From Deltaproteobacteria bacterium (lineage in GTDB: Bacteria > Desulfobacterota > Desulfobulbia > Desulfobulbales > Desulfurivibrionaceae): a stretch of 64,000 nt of DNA. The stretch is taken from NCBI GenBank assembly GCA_013349295.1, contig DUZW01000005.1, positions 54,433 to 118,432 of the forward strand, given 5' to 3'. The notes under the pieces are model-generated. The model did not search any database, was not told the DNA's origin, and saw nothing but the letters and a program-made list of their open reading frames with translations. Shown piece after piece: positions 45,018 through 54,211 of the stretch. Both the position numbers and the translations under genes were made by a program. The number at the start of each line of letters is the position of its first letter. The first letter of the stretch is position 1.

Positions 45018-46867
45018 GCGGCCTTACCTTTTTTCCGGAGCGCCCGGACCAGGAGGCCCTCCCTTCTGTTCCGAACAATGGCCGACCCTTTTTCCTGCTT
45101 GGCCGCCCGTTTGACCTCGGAGGCGAGAAACGCCAGTTCCGCGTATGAATTCACCGGGCACTCCTCGGTGCTGACGATCCCAATGGAAAGCGCAAGCAAG
45201 GCAAAGCGGCGCTGTTGTCCCTGCCGGTCGGTGGCGCAATAAAACCCTTCGCCACACTCTTGATCGCCATGAAAATCCGGCAACAATCCCTTTAATTCCT
45301 CAATGATCCGCCTACAAATCTGCTGAGAGACATAGGGCCGGGTGATAACGATGAAATCATCCCCGCCTATGTGCCCGACAAAACGGAAACGGTCATCGCC
45401 GCCGGGCTGGACAATATCGACAATGAGCCGGCCGATCCGCTGAATGACCATGTCCCCCTTTTCAAATCCGTAATAATCATTGTAGGGCTTGAAATCGTCG
45501 ATATCGATATAGCACACGTCAAAATTGACCTTCCGTTGAAGAAGCGTGGCCACGGTGCGCTGGATGTAGCCGTTGCCCGGCAGCCCGGACAATGGATTCG
45601 CCCCCTTGGCCAATTGAATGCTTTTCTGGGTGATGGCCTCGAGCAGGGCGTTGATGGCCACCGTGCCAAGGTATTTCCCATTTCTGGCCACACAGATATC
45701 ATCATACAGATGCATCCCCTTCCGGCCCTTGATCCTGCCCACCACATTTTCAATGGGCGTTGCCGCCTCAACCAGCAGAAAATCATCCCCCAAAACATCC
45801 CTTACGGTCCGGTGGGCGGAAAGAGCGAACCCATAGCCATGGGGGCCGACCATTTGTTTTTCCAGAAAATGCATCCGGTTCAGCATACCCAACACCCTCT
45901 GTTCGTCGACAACCGGGATGCCCTGCAGATTGACATCCTCCAAAAACCGTTGATGGGCGGTCATGAGGGACTGATGGGGAGAAAGGGGCTCGGTGTACTT
46001 GACGGTGGCGCCTATGGTACAGGATGTGTCGTGTGCTCCCAGGCAATACGATACCTCTTGCCGGACAACCAACGGTGCAAGGTGCTGCCGGGAAAGAGTG
46101 GGACCAGGTCGTTCCAGCAAGAACCCCTGGAGCAGATCGATATCAAACCGGGTAATGATCTCCAGTTCCTCGGGCCGCTCAATCCCCTCGGCAACGATGG
46201 TGATGCCGAGCTTGTGACACACCGTGGCAATGGCGTCCACCAGGTTATGCTTGAAGGAGTCCCGGTCGATATTGGTGATGAAATGCCGATCAATCTTGAC
46301 GTAATCAGGCTCGATGACCGAAAGCATCTTCAGCCCGCCATAGCCGACCCCGAAATCATCGATGGCAATCTTGTATCCCCGTTTCCGATAGTACTCCACC
46401 GATTTCTCAAAAAGGTCATAATTCCGGATGGCCTCCTGTTCGGTAATCTCCAGGATGATCCGTTCCTTGGCTATGCCGCATTCCTCGGCCAGCCGATCTG
46501 TCGCTCCGACCCGGTGATCGGGATGCATGAGGGTGGCAGGACAGATATTCACATAGAGATAACCGGTTCTCTCGGGAAAACCCAACTGTGCTACGCGACG
46601 GAAGGCATTTTCACGGCAGAGCATATCGAGGGTCGGAATAATCCCTTCAGCCCGGGCTCTTTGAAAAAGAAACCCTATATCAAGGGGAGGGGTCCGTTCT
46701 TCTCGCAGTCTGACCAAAGCCTCATAGCCGAAGATCTCCCCGGTCCGACTGGAAAAAACGGGCTGAAACAAGGCGGTGAGGCCGTCATTATCAAGAAGGT
46801 CAAAAATCTCGCCCCGCGACAGACTAACCGGCCCATCCCCTATGCGCCCTGCCTCTTTTTCCGGCAT
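45014..46867 (-). CDS. EAL - CBS pair - GGDEF protein for c-di-GMP turnover
   Basis: A 617-aa cytosolic protein. The N-terminal EAL domain (about 20-270) has YEALVR, ILEITEQEA, AIDDFGVGYGG, VKIDRHF and VAEGIE, all the metal and substrate residues of active c-di-GMP phosphodiesterases. A CBS pair (about 290-420) follows. The C-terminal diguanylate cyclase-like domain has VCYIDIDDFKPYNDYYGFEKGD and the active-site loop HIGGDDFIVIT, GGDDF rather than GGDEF, a substitution that can be functional. The order EAL first and GGDEF last is unusual. A receiver protein is coupled downstream, and the chemoreceptor gene stands upstream. Confidence 0.9.
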   Translation of the reverse strand: MPEKEAGRIGDGPVSLSRGEIFDLLDNDGLTALFQPVFSSRTGEIFGYEALVRLREERTPPLDIGFLFQRARAEGIIPTLDMLCRENAFRRVAQLGFPERTGYLYVNICPATLMHPDHRVGATDRLAEECGIAKERIILEITEQEAIRNYDLFEKSVEYYRKRGYKIAIDDFGVGYGGLKMLSVIEPDYVKIDRHFITNIDRDSFKHNLVDAIATVCHKLGITIVAEGIERPEELEIITRFDIDLLQGFLLERPGPTLSRQHLAPLVVRQEVSYCLGAHDTSCTIGATVKYTEPLSPHQSLMTAHQRFLEDVNLQGIPVVDEQRVLGMLNRMHFLEKQMVGPHGYGFALSAHRTVRDVLGDDFLLVEAATPIENVVGRIKGRKGMHLYDDICVARNGKYLGTVAINALLEAITQKSIQLAKGANPLSGLPGNGYIQRTVATLLQRKVNFDVCYIDIDDFKPYNDYYGFEKGDMVIQRIGRLIVDIVQPGGDDRFRFVGHIGGDDFIVITRPYVSQQICRRIIEELKGLLPDFHGDQECGEGFYCATDRQGQQRRFALLALSIGIVSTEECPVNSYAELAFLASEVKRAAKQEKGSAIVRNRREGLLVRALRKKGKAA

Positions 46868-46887
46868 AAAAACCTCCCTCGACCGGC

Positions 46888-48465
46888 TCAGGCGGTCAGC
46901 AACCTGGGAAAGAGCTGTTCGGATTCTTCCTGCCGGCGGGACTCTTCCTCCTCAGCCGCCGCCCCTTGTCCGTTAATCAGGGTAATCAGCGATCCCGAGA
47001 TGAGCCGCAACTCCACCGCCTGGGCTCTCAGTTCAGCCGCGGTCCTGGCCGCATCTTCCGCCTCGGTGGAGGCCGCCAGACTCACCGTGTCGATCTCTCC
47101 CATGGCCGCGCTCACCTGCCTGATCCCGATGACCTGCTCACTGCTGGCCAAGGCGATATTCTGCACTTCCTCGTCCACCTTGACAATGCCTTGATGGATC
47201 TCGACAAACGCCTTGTCCAGACTTTCACACAGCACGCTGCCCTGTTTCACTTTTTCGATATTATTCCGGATAATGTCGGCGGTTTCCTTGGCCGAGGAGG
47301 CCACATTATGGGCCAGTCTCCGGATTTCATCGGCAACCACGCCGAAACCGGAGCCGGCCTCACCGGCCCTGGCTGCCTCCACTGCGGCATTGAGCGCCAA
47401 CAGATTGGTCTGAAAGGCGATATCGTTGATGTTCTTGATGATCTTCATCACCTCGGAAGACTGCCCTTCTATCTCCTGCATGGCAGCGAGCATCCTCTCC
47501 ATCTGCGCCCCGCCTTCCCGGACCACCTGTTGCATGCCACGGGAAAGGCTACTTGCCTGCCTGGCACTCTCGTTGTTGGCATTGGTCTGACCGAGAAGCT
47601 GTTCGATGGAGGCCCCGGTTTCTTCCACCCCTGCGGCCTGACGCCCCGCCCCTTCCGCCAGATTCAGGCTTGAAGCGGAAAGCTGGCTCGACTCCTCATA
47701 GACCTGCTCCACTACGCCCTGCAATCGTTCATTTATCTGCATGATAGGGCGAATAACCTTACGTCCGAGATAAAAAAACACCCCCAGCAACACGACGAAC
47801 ACCCCCAGTCCAGCGCCGACGGTCACCAGGGCCGAGCGTATTTTTGCCTTCCGGTACACGGCCGCATGGCCGGACTGCACCGCGGCAATGGCCTCTTCTG
47901 TACGTTGGCTTGTCTGTTTCGCAATCTGCTCCGCCAGCTTGCGGGTCATGGTGATGGCTTCCGTCCCCTTGTCACCGGCATATTGATCAGCAGCCCGGAT
48001 CCCTTCGGAATAGCTGTCATGGAACTCCATCATGCCCCGGGCGGTTCCCATCTGTCGCTTGAAGCCGTCATACTCCCCGGCGATCTTCCGCAGCTGCGCG
48101 GTAATTGCCCCATCGTGGGCAAAAGCAAGCTGGGCCGCACCCAGCATGGCGGTAATCCTGGCGTCTCCCTTTACCAGCTCCTGCTCATATTTTTGCCGCA
48201 TGTCCTGGAACTGGCCGCGCACCAGAAAATTCTTCCACTGCAGCATCTCCTCCAGCAAGGCGGCCTGCAGCTCCCGGATCAAAAGCACATTGTCGATGCC
48301 ATCCTCCCCGGAAATCTGGATGCCGTCATTTGCCCGACTCGCTTCAGAAATGAGTTGTTCCTGGGTGGTCACCGAAATACCGTACAGCACACCCATCCCT
48401 GCTCCGGCGGCAAGCAGGATAAAGACAAAGAAAAAAACAAGTTTATTTTTCAAGTTCCAACGCAT
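46888..48465 (-). CDS. Methyl-accepting chemotaxis protein
   Basis: A 525-aa membrane chemoreceptor. Helix 8-30 ([20 protein letters not shown]), a helical periplasmic sensor to about 210, helix about 212-235 ([20 protein letters not shown]), HAMP, and the signalling domain with the invariant tip [20 protein letters not shown]. No CheR-binding pentapeptide ends the tail. It precedes the EAL/GGDEF and receiver genes by 20 bp on the same strand, suggesting one transcript linking taxis and c-di-GMP. Confidence 0.93.
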   Translation of the reverse strand: MRWNLKNKLVFFFVFILLAAGAGMGVLYGISVTTQEQLISEASRANDGIQISGEDGIDNVLLIRELQAALLEEMLQWKNFLVRGQFQDMRQKYEQELVKGDARITAMLGAAQLAFAHDGAITAQLRKIAGEYDGFKRQMGTARGMMEFHDSYSEGIRAADQYAGDKGTEAITMTRKLAEQIAKQTSQRTEEAIAAVQSGHAAVYRKAKIRSALVTVGAGLGVFVVLLGVFFYLGRKVIRPIMQINERLQGVVEQVYEESSQLSASSLNLAEGAGRQAAGVEETGASIEQLLGQTNANNESARQASSLSRGMQQVVREGGAQMERMLAAMQEIEGQSSEVMKIIKNINDIAFQTNLLALNAAVEAARAGEAGSGFGVVADEIRRLAHNVASSAKETADIIRNNIEKVKQGSVLCESLDKAFVEIHQGIVKVDEEVQNIALASSEQVIGIRQVSAAMGEIDTVSLAASTEAEDAARTAAELRAQAVELRLISGSLITLINGQGAAAEEEESRRQEESEQLFPRLLTA

Positions 48466-49024
48466 GACATGCCCTCACTGTACCGCTTGAATGAATGGCG
48501 CTTTTCTTCCCATTGATTTGTTTTCAGCCGACAACGGCGGGAACAGCTCTTTTTCTTGCCAGCGGCCCCGGCCCGAAAGAGAAAAGATATGCAGGACAAA
48601 CAATATGCCTGCCGCACTGGCAAAACCTTTCCAGCTCAACCAGACTTGGGACGTAGGGAGTGTTTTTAGCGGAACAGCTGGCCACGGACCAGGCGTGTGT
48701 TCCCTGACTGTAATGAAGAAGATGTTTGCAGTGCATGGCGTTAGCCTCCATATGCGATTATGATTTTCTTTCCATGGGGTGCAAACTACCGCCCCTTTGT
48801 TAGGCGATGATTACGAGGCGGTTAATTTTGCTTTAGAGCTAAAGCGCAAAAAAACTCCCCTGCCGATGCCCTGACAGGGGAGTAAGGAAGGGGGAGGTGT
48901 AATACAGCTAATGGAGATTTGTTTGCCTTGCAATCAATCGCCACTACTTTTGGGCAATGGCCGCCCTACCCGTGGGAGGAGGCAGAACGACCGCACCCGC
49001 TTAGCTGGGAGGAGCTGAAACTCT
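48466..49024. other. Intergenic region between the chemoreceptor and porin genes
   Basis: About 560 bp. A small inverted repeat GCTTTAGAGCTAAAGC is near 48829, and the porin terminator is at 48850. A 90-codon plus-strand frame at 48491 looks random (no ribosome site, no domain) and is not called. Confidence 0.5.
48850..48884 (-). terminator. Terminator of the porin gene
   Basis: ACTCCCCTG at 48854-48862 pairs perfectly with CAGGGGAGT at 48875-48883. On the minus strand the stem is followed by seven T. It lies 140 bp after the porin stop codon. Confidence 0.85.
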
Positions 49025-50281
49025 TTAAAACTTATAGCTTAGGTCAAATTGACAGATATCAACCTGGTCAACCGTGTAGTTGACATTATCCTCGTTCGGC
49101 TCAAAACTGAGCCAGGTAAGGCTTGTACCCCAATTCTTGCTTATATCGTAGCCCAACTGCACCCGATGCCCTTTCTTATTGGTCTTGGACGCATTAAGCC
49201 CGTCACCAAAATCAGAATCGGAAAGATATCCGAACAGAGAATCAGCCTCGACCACCGAATAAGCGTAGCCCAGCTTGAAGGCGCCGTATTTGGCATCGGC
49301 CCCGAATACCCAGCCCAGATCGGCATCGCCCGGTTTCTTGGCGAAATTTGCAGCCTGGCTTTCGCCGATTTCGCCGTCAGCCCCGAAATTCCGCCAGATC
49401 TGGCCGTAAAGCTTGAGTTTGACATCGCCGACCGGAAAGGAGATATCGCCGTACAGGTCACCGATGTTAAGCTCATATTTGTTTTCATCAACCCTATCCA
49501 ACTCAAAGGCGGCGTTGCCTTCGTTGATCAATGATTTGCTATAGGTCTGGTAACCTGCGGCCAGGGTGTATTTGGCCTCGGCCAGCTTGCCCTTATATCC
49601 CGCCTGCCCGGCCACCAGCGTAGAGGTGTTGTCGTCATGCACCAACTTGGCGCCATAGCCGCCCAGGGTGGCAAAGATCCCCTCCTTCCGGCCGTACTGA
49701 GCGGTCAGCCCGGACAAACGCACGTCGCCGTCCCAAAAAACCCAGGAGGTCTTGTAGGGATTTTCCGCCTGACCGAGGGTGAAGATAAAATCATTCCACT
49801 TATGCTTGGCATAGGCGTAATCAAGACGAATATCGCCGGTTTCAAAGCTCTTGGTTTCGCTCCAGGTGTCGTTGGTGCTGGTTGGATCATCACTGCCCGT
49901 GGCCAGCCCGGCCCCTACCTGCCAGTTCTCTGCCTTGTTGTCCCAGATACCACCCAAGCGAAAACGGGTACGCCAACGGTCGCGCGAGACATCGCTGCCC
50001 TTCCCCTCTTTATATTCCTTGTCGCGTTTCTCATAACGCACCCGCAAATCGCCCTTAAGCGTGAGCTGATCAATAAACTCGTTAGCCACCGCGACCTGGC
50101 CTTTCTTCGCCTGCTTCCCCTCCAAAGCGTCGATGTGCTCCTGCTGGGCAGCGACCTTGTTGCGCAGGTACTCCAAATCCTTCAAAATCTGTTCATCGCT
50201 CACACCTGCGCCGGCCAGAGCGGCTGCGGGCAAGGTGAGGCAAATGCCCAGTGCGACAGCCGCTGATAATACCTTTCTCAT
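49025..50281 (-). CDS. Outer-membrane porin
   Basis: A 418-aa porin precursor. A Sec signal (MRKVLSAAVALGICLTLPAA) is followed by a short coiled coil (EYLRNKVAAQQEHIDALEGK) and a barrel of alternating amphipathic strands with many aromatic and Gly residues, ending in Phe (CQFDLSYKF), the C-terminal signal for outer-membrane insertion. It starts next to and divergent from pstS, in the position typical of phosphate-selective porins. A weak Pho-type box is visible upstream, so it may be the phosphate uptake channel. The exact porin family is not certain. Confidence 0.85.
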   Translation of the reverse strand: MRKVLSAAVALGICLTLPAAALAGAGVSDEQILKDLEYLRNKVAAQQEHIDALEGKQAKKGQVAVANEFIDQLTLKGDLRVRYEKRDKEYKEGKGSDVSRDRWRTRFRLGGIWDNKAENWQVGAGLATGSDDPTSTNDTWSETKSFETGDIRLDYAYAKHKWNDFIFTLGQAENPYKTSWVFWDGDVRLSGLTAQYGRKEGIFATLGGYGAKLVHDDNTSTLVAGQAGYKGKLAEAKYTLAAGYQTYSKSLINEGNAAFELDRVDENKYELNIGDLYGDISFPVGDVKLKLYGQIWRNFGADGEIGESQAANFAKKPGDADLGWVFGADAKYGAFKLGYAYSVVEADSLFGYLSDSDFGDGLNASKTNKKGHRVQLGYDISKNWGTSLTWLSFEPNEDNVNYTVDQVDICQFDLSYKF

Positions 50282-50403
50282 CTGTTTCTCCTCTCTCCAT
50301 ACTGTTTAGAAAAAATTGCTTCCCGTTTTCGATGCGGCGGAAGGGAAGGAAGTGCAATTCCAACCACGGACCACATTCGAAATGTTACGGAGAGACTACC
50401 GGC

Positions 50404-50446
50404 TGAATATTAGCCGGCGGTCATCATTCGATTAAAAACAGATTAG
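50404..50446 (-). promoter_or_regulatory. Weak Pho-type promoter of the porin gene
   Basis: On the minus strand three half-sites CTAAT, TTAAT and ATGAC repeat every 11 bp, then 10 bp, then TATTCA. Spacing equals that of the strong Pho-type promoters, but the half-sites are poorer. A hairpin CCGGCT/AGCCGG (50399-50417) overlaps the -10. Confidence 0.4.
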
Positions 50447-50489
50447 AAGAAGGCCGGAGGCGCAAAGAGCGAGATTTGGTTTTAGCAAG

Positions 50490-50552
50490 GTTCATCTTCT
50501 GTTCATCTCCAAATGAAACCCTAATAAAATTCTAACAATCGGGGAGCATAGT
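50490..50552 (+). promoter_or_regulatory. Pho-type promoter of the pst operon
   Basis: CTAAT at 50521 and CTAAC at 50532 are 11 bp apart, followed by 10 bp and CATAGT (50547-50552). A further 11-bp repeat of GTTCATC lies upstream at 50490 and 50501 and may be an additional PhoB site. Transcription should begin near 50559. Confidence 0.75.
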
Positions 50553-50562
50553 GGCTGCAGAT

Positions 50563-50672
50563 TTAGGAACCGCCACAAAACAACCCGTGCTTTCCCTTGA
50601 TCCTTTCATTACGGCGCCTTATGCCGTTCACCGGATCACAATTGATCAGGTTGTTTGTTAACGACGGTTTAC
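50563..50672 (+). ncRNA. Structured leader RNA element, copy B (pstS 5' UTR)
   Basis: AACCG (50568-50572) pairs with CGGTT (50665-50669), and AAACAACC pairs with GGTTGTTT, enclosing a hairpin ACGGC-N7-GCCGT. The first about 25 bases match copy A at 35386 except for paired transitions, and some of the changes keep the pairing. It starts almost at the predicted transcription start of the pst operon. Confidence 0.5.
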
Positions 50673-50730
50673 CGACCATGTCACAAACAGGCATAAGCCA
50701 TCTGTAACTTCACTTTAAGGAGCGACAACC

Positions 50731-51729
50731 ATGACGATGCACAAAGGTTTTTTAACCCGTTCACTCACCAAGGCTGCCTTGGCAGGCTGCCTGGTCGCGG
50801 TCACCGCCACCGGCGCTTTTGCCAACCCCATCAGCGTGGACCAGAAAACTCCCGTCTATAAGAAGGTCAGCGGAGTTTCTGGCAATCTCGACAGTATCGG
50901 CTCGGATACCCTGAACAATCTGATGACCTACTGGGCTGAAGGCTTCCGCAAGGAATATCCCAATGTCCGCATCCAGATCGAGGGCAAAGGCTCAAGCACC
51001 GCCCCGCCCGCCCTCATTTCCGGCACCGCCCAGCTTGGCCCCATGTCCCGGCCCATGAAAGCCGAGGAGGTCGATGCCTTTACCAAGAAATATGGATATG
51101 CCCCGACCAAGATCGGCGTGGCCCTCGACTCATTGGCTGTATTTGTGAACAAAGACAACCCGATCAAGGAGATGAGCCTGCAACAGGTTGACGCGGTCTT
51201 CTCAAAAACCCGCAAGGGCGGCCTGGCCGAAGACATTTCCACCTGGGGCCAACTGGATCTTACCGGTCCTTGGCAGCAGGCCCCCATCAGCATCTACGGC
51301 CGTAACTCCGCCTCCGGCACCTATGGTTATTTCAAGGAACATGCCCTGTTTAAAGGCGACTATAAAGATACCGTCAAGGAACAGCCCGGCTCCGCTTCGG
51401 TGGTGATGGGTGTCACCGAGGATCGCAACGCCATCGGTTACTCCGGCATCGGCTATAAAACCTCAGGGGTCAAGGCCATCGCCCTGAGCAATAAAAACGG
51501 GGAAAAAGCCCAGGAAGCCACCTACGAAAACGTGTTGAGCGGCAGCTACCCGCTCTCCAGAACCCTGTACATCTATGTGGCCAAGGAGCCGAACAAGCCG
51601 TTGCCCACCCAGACCGCCGAGTTCCTCAAATATGTCCTTTCCAAGGCCGGTCAGGAGATCGTGGTAAAAGACGGGTTCCTGCCCCTGCCTGCCAAAGCCC
51701 TCGAAAAAGAACTGGCCAAACTCAAGTAA
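50731..51729 (+). CDS. pstS: Phosphate-binding periplasmic protein PstS
   Basis: A 332-aa ABC-transporter binding protein. A signal peptide (about 1-31, ending ATGAFANP) precedes a type II binding fold with the phosphate-contact segments [16 protein letters not shown] and [18 protein letters not shown]. The length is normal for the family. AAGGAG precedes the ATG. It heads the pst operon behind a Pho-type promoter and a structured leader and is divergent from a porin. It delivers phosphate to PstCA. Confidence 0.94.
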   Translation: MTMHKGFLTRSLTKAALAGCLVAVTATGAFANPISVDQKTPVYKKVSGVSGNLDSIGSDTLNNLMTYWAEGFRKEYPNVRIQIEGKGSSTAPPALISGTAQLGPMSRPMKAEEVDAFTKKYGYAPTKIGVALDSLAVFVNKDNPIKEMSLQQVDAVFSKTRKGGLAEDISTWGQLDLTGPWQQAPISIYGRNSASGTYGYFKEHALFKGDYKDTVKEQPGSASVVMGVTEDRNAIGYSGIGYKTSGVKAIALSNKNGEKAQEATYENVLSGSYPLSRTLYIYVAKEPNKPLPTQTAEFLKYVLSKAGQEIVVKDGFLPLPAKALEKELAKLK

Positions 51730-51867
51730 GCCCTCCACCGGCCTCCTTGGCCGGAGAGTGTTCACCTCCCGGCCCCCGGGAAGGTCCATGCCCACGGGCA
51801 GGCCTTTCCGGGGGCTTCCCGGTAGATGCGGCATCGCGGCACAAGCCAGGACAGCAAGGAACACCCC

Positions 51868-54090
51868 ATGCAGAAACTCGACAAACAATTCATCAAAAAA
51901 ATTCGCCGACAGGATCGCATTGCCACCCGAGCCATCACCTTTGGCGGTCTGCTGGTCATTGCCAGCGTCATCGCCATCCTGGTGCTGATCGTCCGGGTTA
52001 CCCTGCCGCTTTTCCAGCCGGCCAACGCCGAGATCAGCCACAGCTTCCCGACCGGAGCGGAACACACCCCGGTTCTTGCCGTGGGCATGGATGATACCCA
52101 GGAGGTCGCCTTTACCCTTGACGACACCGGGCTCTTTTCCTTCTATGATCTCGCCTCCGGCAAAACTTTTTTTACCGCCCCCGCCTCGGCCCGACAGGCA
52201 AGGGTTCAATCAGTCGAGAGCAACAAGAACAATGTCTTTGCCCTCCTCCGGGAGGATAACAGCGTAACCGTCGCACGGGTGGACTTTCGACTGCTCTACG
52301 ACGAGTCAGGCCAACGGACCGTCCAGCCGCAAATCACCCCGATGGGCGAATATCCGTCCCGCAGCTATCCGGCCCCGGTCAAGAGCATCGCGGTCCGCGC
52401 CCAGGATGGACGGCTGACCCAGGTGGCGCTCCTGGCGGACAACCGTTTCCAGATAGACCAGGAGGTCGTCACCACCGATCTCTTTGACAATGAGAAAAAA
52501 GAAAGCTCTTCGTTTCTGATCGCCGAAGAACTGCCGGGCAGGATCACCGCCTTCACCCTGGATGAAAAAGGCGCAGCCCTGTTTGCCGGCACCGATACCG
52601 GCAGCCTGTTGCGTTGGGACCTCACGGAAAACGCGGCAGCCGACCGCACCGACAATGTGGTGGCCGTGCCGGGAAATAAGGCGGTCACCGCCCTGGCCAT
52701 GGTTTTTGGCGACATCTCCGTGGCCGTGGGCGATGCCGAAGGCGGTCTTGCCACCTGGAGCCAGATCTGGACCGGGGAAGGAAAGGACCGGACCAGAAGG
52801 CTCCGCAAAACCCACACCCTGACCAACCATCAGGCCCGGGTGGAGCGCATCATCCCCAGCCGCCGCTCCAAGTCCCTGGTCACCCTTGCCGCCGACGGCA
52901 CAACCCATCTTGACCATATGACCAGTGAAAACCACCTGCTGGACCTTGCTGCACCCCTGAGCATGGTGGGCATCTCCGGCCAGGGCAACGGCCTGATCGG
53001 TCTGGGTGCGAACAACACCCTCACCGTCTGGAAGATCAATGCCCCACACCCGGAAATCAGCCTGAAAACCCTGTTCGGCAAGGTCTGGTACGAAAGCTAC
53101 GACAAGCCGGAGTATGTCTGGCAATCCTCGTCAGGCTCCGATGATTTCGAGCCGAAATTCAGCCTGATCCCGCTGCTTTTCGGCACCCTCAAGGGAACCC
53201 TGTACGCCATGATTTTTGCCGTGCCGCTTGCCATCTTCGGCGCGGTGTATACCAGCCAGTTCAGCACCGCCACCTTTAAAAAAACCATCAAGCCCGTGGT
53301 GGAGATCATGGCCTCGATCCCCTCGGTGGTCATCGGCTTTCTCATCGCCCTCTGGCTGGCGCCCATCGTGGAAAAGGCCATTCTCGCCGTGATCCTGAGT
53401 GTGATCTTTCTCCCGCTCATCTTTGTCGGGATCATGACCGCGCTCAGGCCTTTCCATAAAACGCCGACCTTGCAAAACTTCTGCAACGGGCATGAATTTC
53501 TCCTGCTGGTGCCGGTTATCCTTGCGGCCACATCCCTGGCCATGGGGATCGCCCCCACGGTGGAGCAACTGTTCTTTGCCGGCAACTTCAAGCAGTGGCT
53601 CTACAACGACCTGGGGTTGCGCTATGACCAGCGCAACTGCATCATCATCGCCTTCGGCCTCGGCATCGCGGTGATCCCCATCATCTTTTCTATTACCGAG
53701 GATGCCATTTCCAACATCCCGCCCAGCCTGACCGCCGCCTCCCTCGCCTTGGGCGCCAGCCGCTGGCAAACGATCTGGCGGGTGGTCCTGCCCTCGGCCA
53801 GCCCCGGCATCTTTGCCGCGATCATGATCGGCTTCGGCCGGGCGGTGGGGGAAACCATGATCGTCCTCATGGCCACCGGCAACACCCCCATCCTGGACTG
53901 GTCCATCTTCAACGGCATGCGGACCCTGTCCGCCAATATTGCCGTGGAGATTCCGGAAGCGCCCATGGGCGGCACCCTGTACCGGGTGCTCTTTCTCTGC
54001 GCCTCCATGCTCTTTGCCCTGACCTTTCTGGTAAATACCGGAGCGGAGCTGGTCCGCGAACGGTTGCGCAAAAAATATGGCCGCTATTAA
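51868..54090 (+). CDS. pstC: Phosphate ABC transporter permease PstC with large periplasmic domain
   Basis: A 740-aa permease, more than twice the length of E. coli PstC. ATG 51868 follows AAGGA; the frame is open 14 codons earlier. After the first helix (about 22-45, FGGLLVIASVIAILVLIVRV) about 380 residues form a repeat-rich periplasmic domain with beta-propeller traits (for example LFAGTDTGSLLRWDLTEN). The permease core (about 440-740) holds six helices and the ATPase-contact loop AASLALGASRWQTIWRVVLP. Similar long PstC proteins are known in some Proteobacteria. It pairs with an enlarged PstA. Confidence 0.92.
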   Translation: MQKLDKQFIKKIRRQDRIATRAITFGGLLVIASVIAILVLIVRVTLPLFQPANAEISHSFPTGAEHTPVLAVGMDDTQEVAFTLDDTGLFSFYDLASGKTFFTAPASARQARVQSVESNKNNVFALLREDNSVTVARVDFRLLYDESGQRTVQPQITPMGEYPSRSYPAPVKSIAVRAQDGRLTQVALLADNRFQIDQEVVTTDLFDNEKKESSSFLIAEELPGRITAFTLDEKGAALFAGTDTGSLLRWDLTENAAADRTDNVVAVPGNKAVTALAMVFGDISVAVGDAEGGLATWSQIWTGEGKDRTRRLRKTHTLTNHQARVERIIPSRRSKSLVTLAADGTTHLDHMTSENHLLDLAAPLSMVGISGQGNGLIGLGANNTLTVWKINAPHPEISLKTLFGKVWYESYDKPEYVWQSSSGSDDFEPKFSLIPLLFGTLKGTLYAMIFAVPLAIFGAVYTSQFSTATFKKTIKPVVEIMASIPSVVIGFLIALWLAPIVEKAILAVILSVIFLPLIFVGIMTALRPFHKTPTLQNFCNGHEFLLLVPVILAATSLAMGIAPTVEQLFFAGNFKQWLYNDLGLRYDQRNCIIIAFGLGIAVIPIIFSITEDAISNIPPSLTAASLALGASRWQTIWRVVLPSASPGIFAAIMIGFGRAVGETMIVLMATGNTPILDWSIFNGMRTLSANIAVEIPEAPMGGTLYRVLFLCASMLFALTFLVNTGAELVRERLRKKYGRY

Positions 54091-54211
54091 CTTGAAAACG
54101 GCGAGTTAGCCTCGAACCCCGAGAAAAGACACGAAGTATTTTTCAGCTCGATTTATCTGATTATTTTTCGTGGTTTTCGCGGCAACGTTCTGTAATTTCG
54201 GAGAAAACATC

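Larger units (their letters stand above)
50282..50730. other. Divergent regulatory region between porin and pstS
   Basis: About 450 bp without genes. It carries the porin Pho-type box, a direct repeat GTTCATC at 50490 and 50501 (11 bp apart), the pstS Pho-type promoter, and the structured leader copy B. Confidence 0.65.

Noticed and set aside
45371..47194. 607-codon plus-strand frame opposite the EAL/GGDEF gene
   Set aside because: Antisense shadow; the minus-strand protein has all catalytic motifs of EAL and GGDEF domains.
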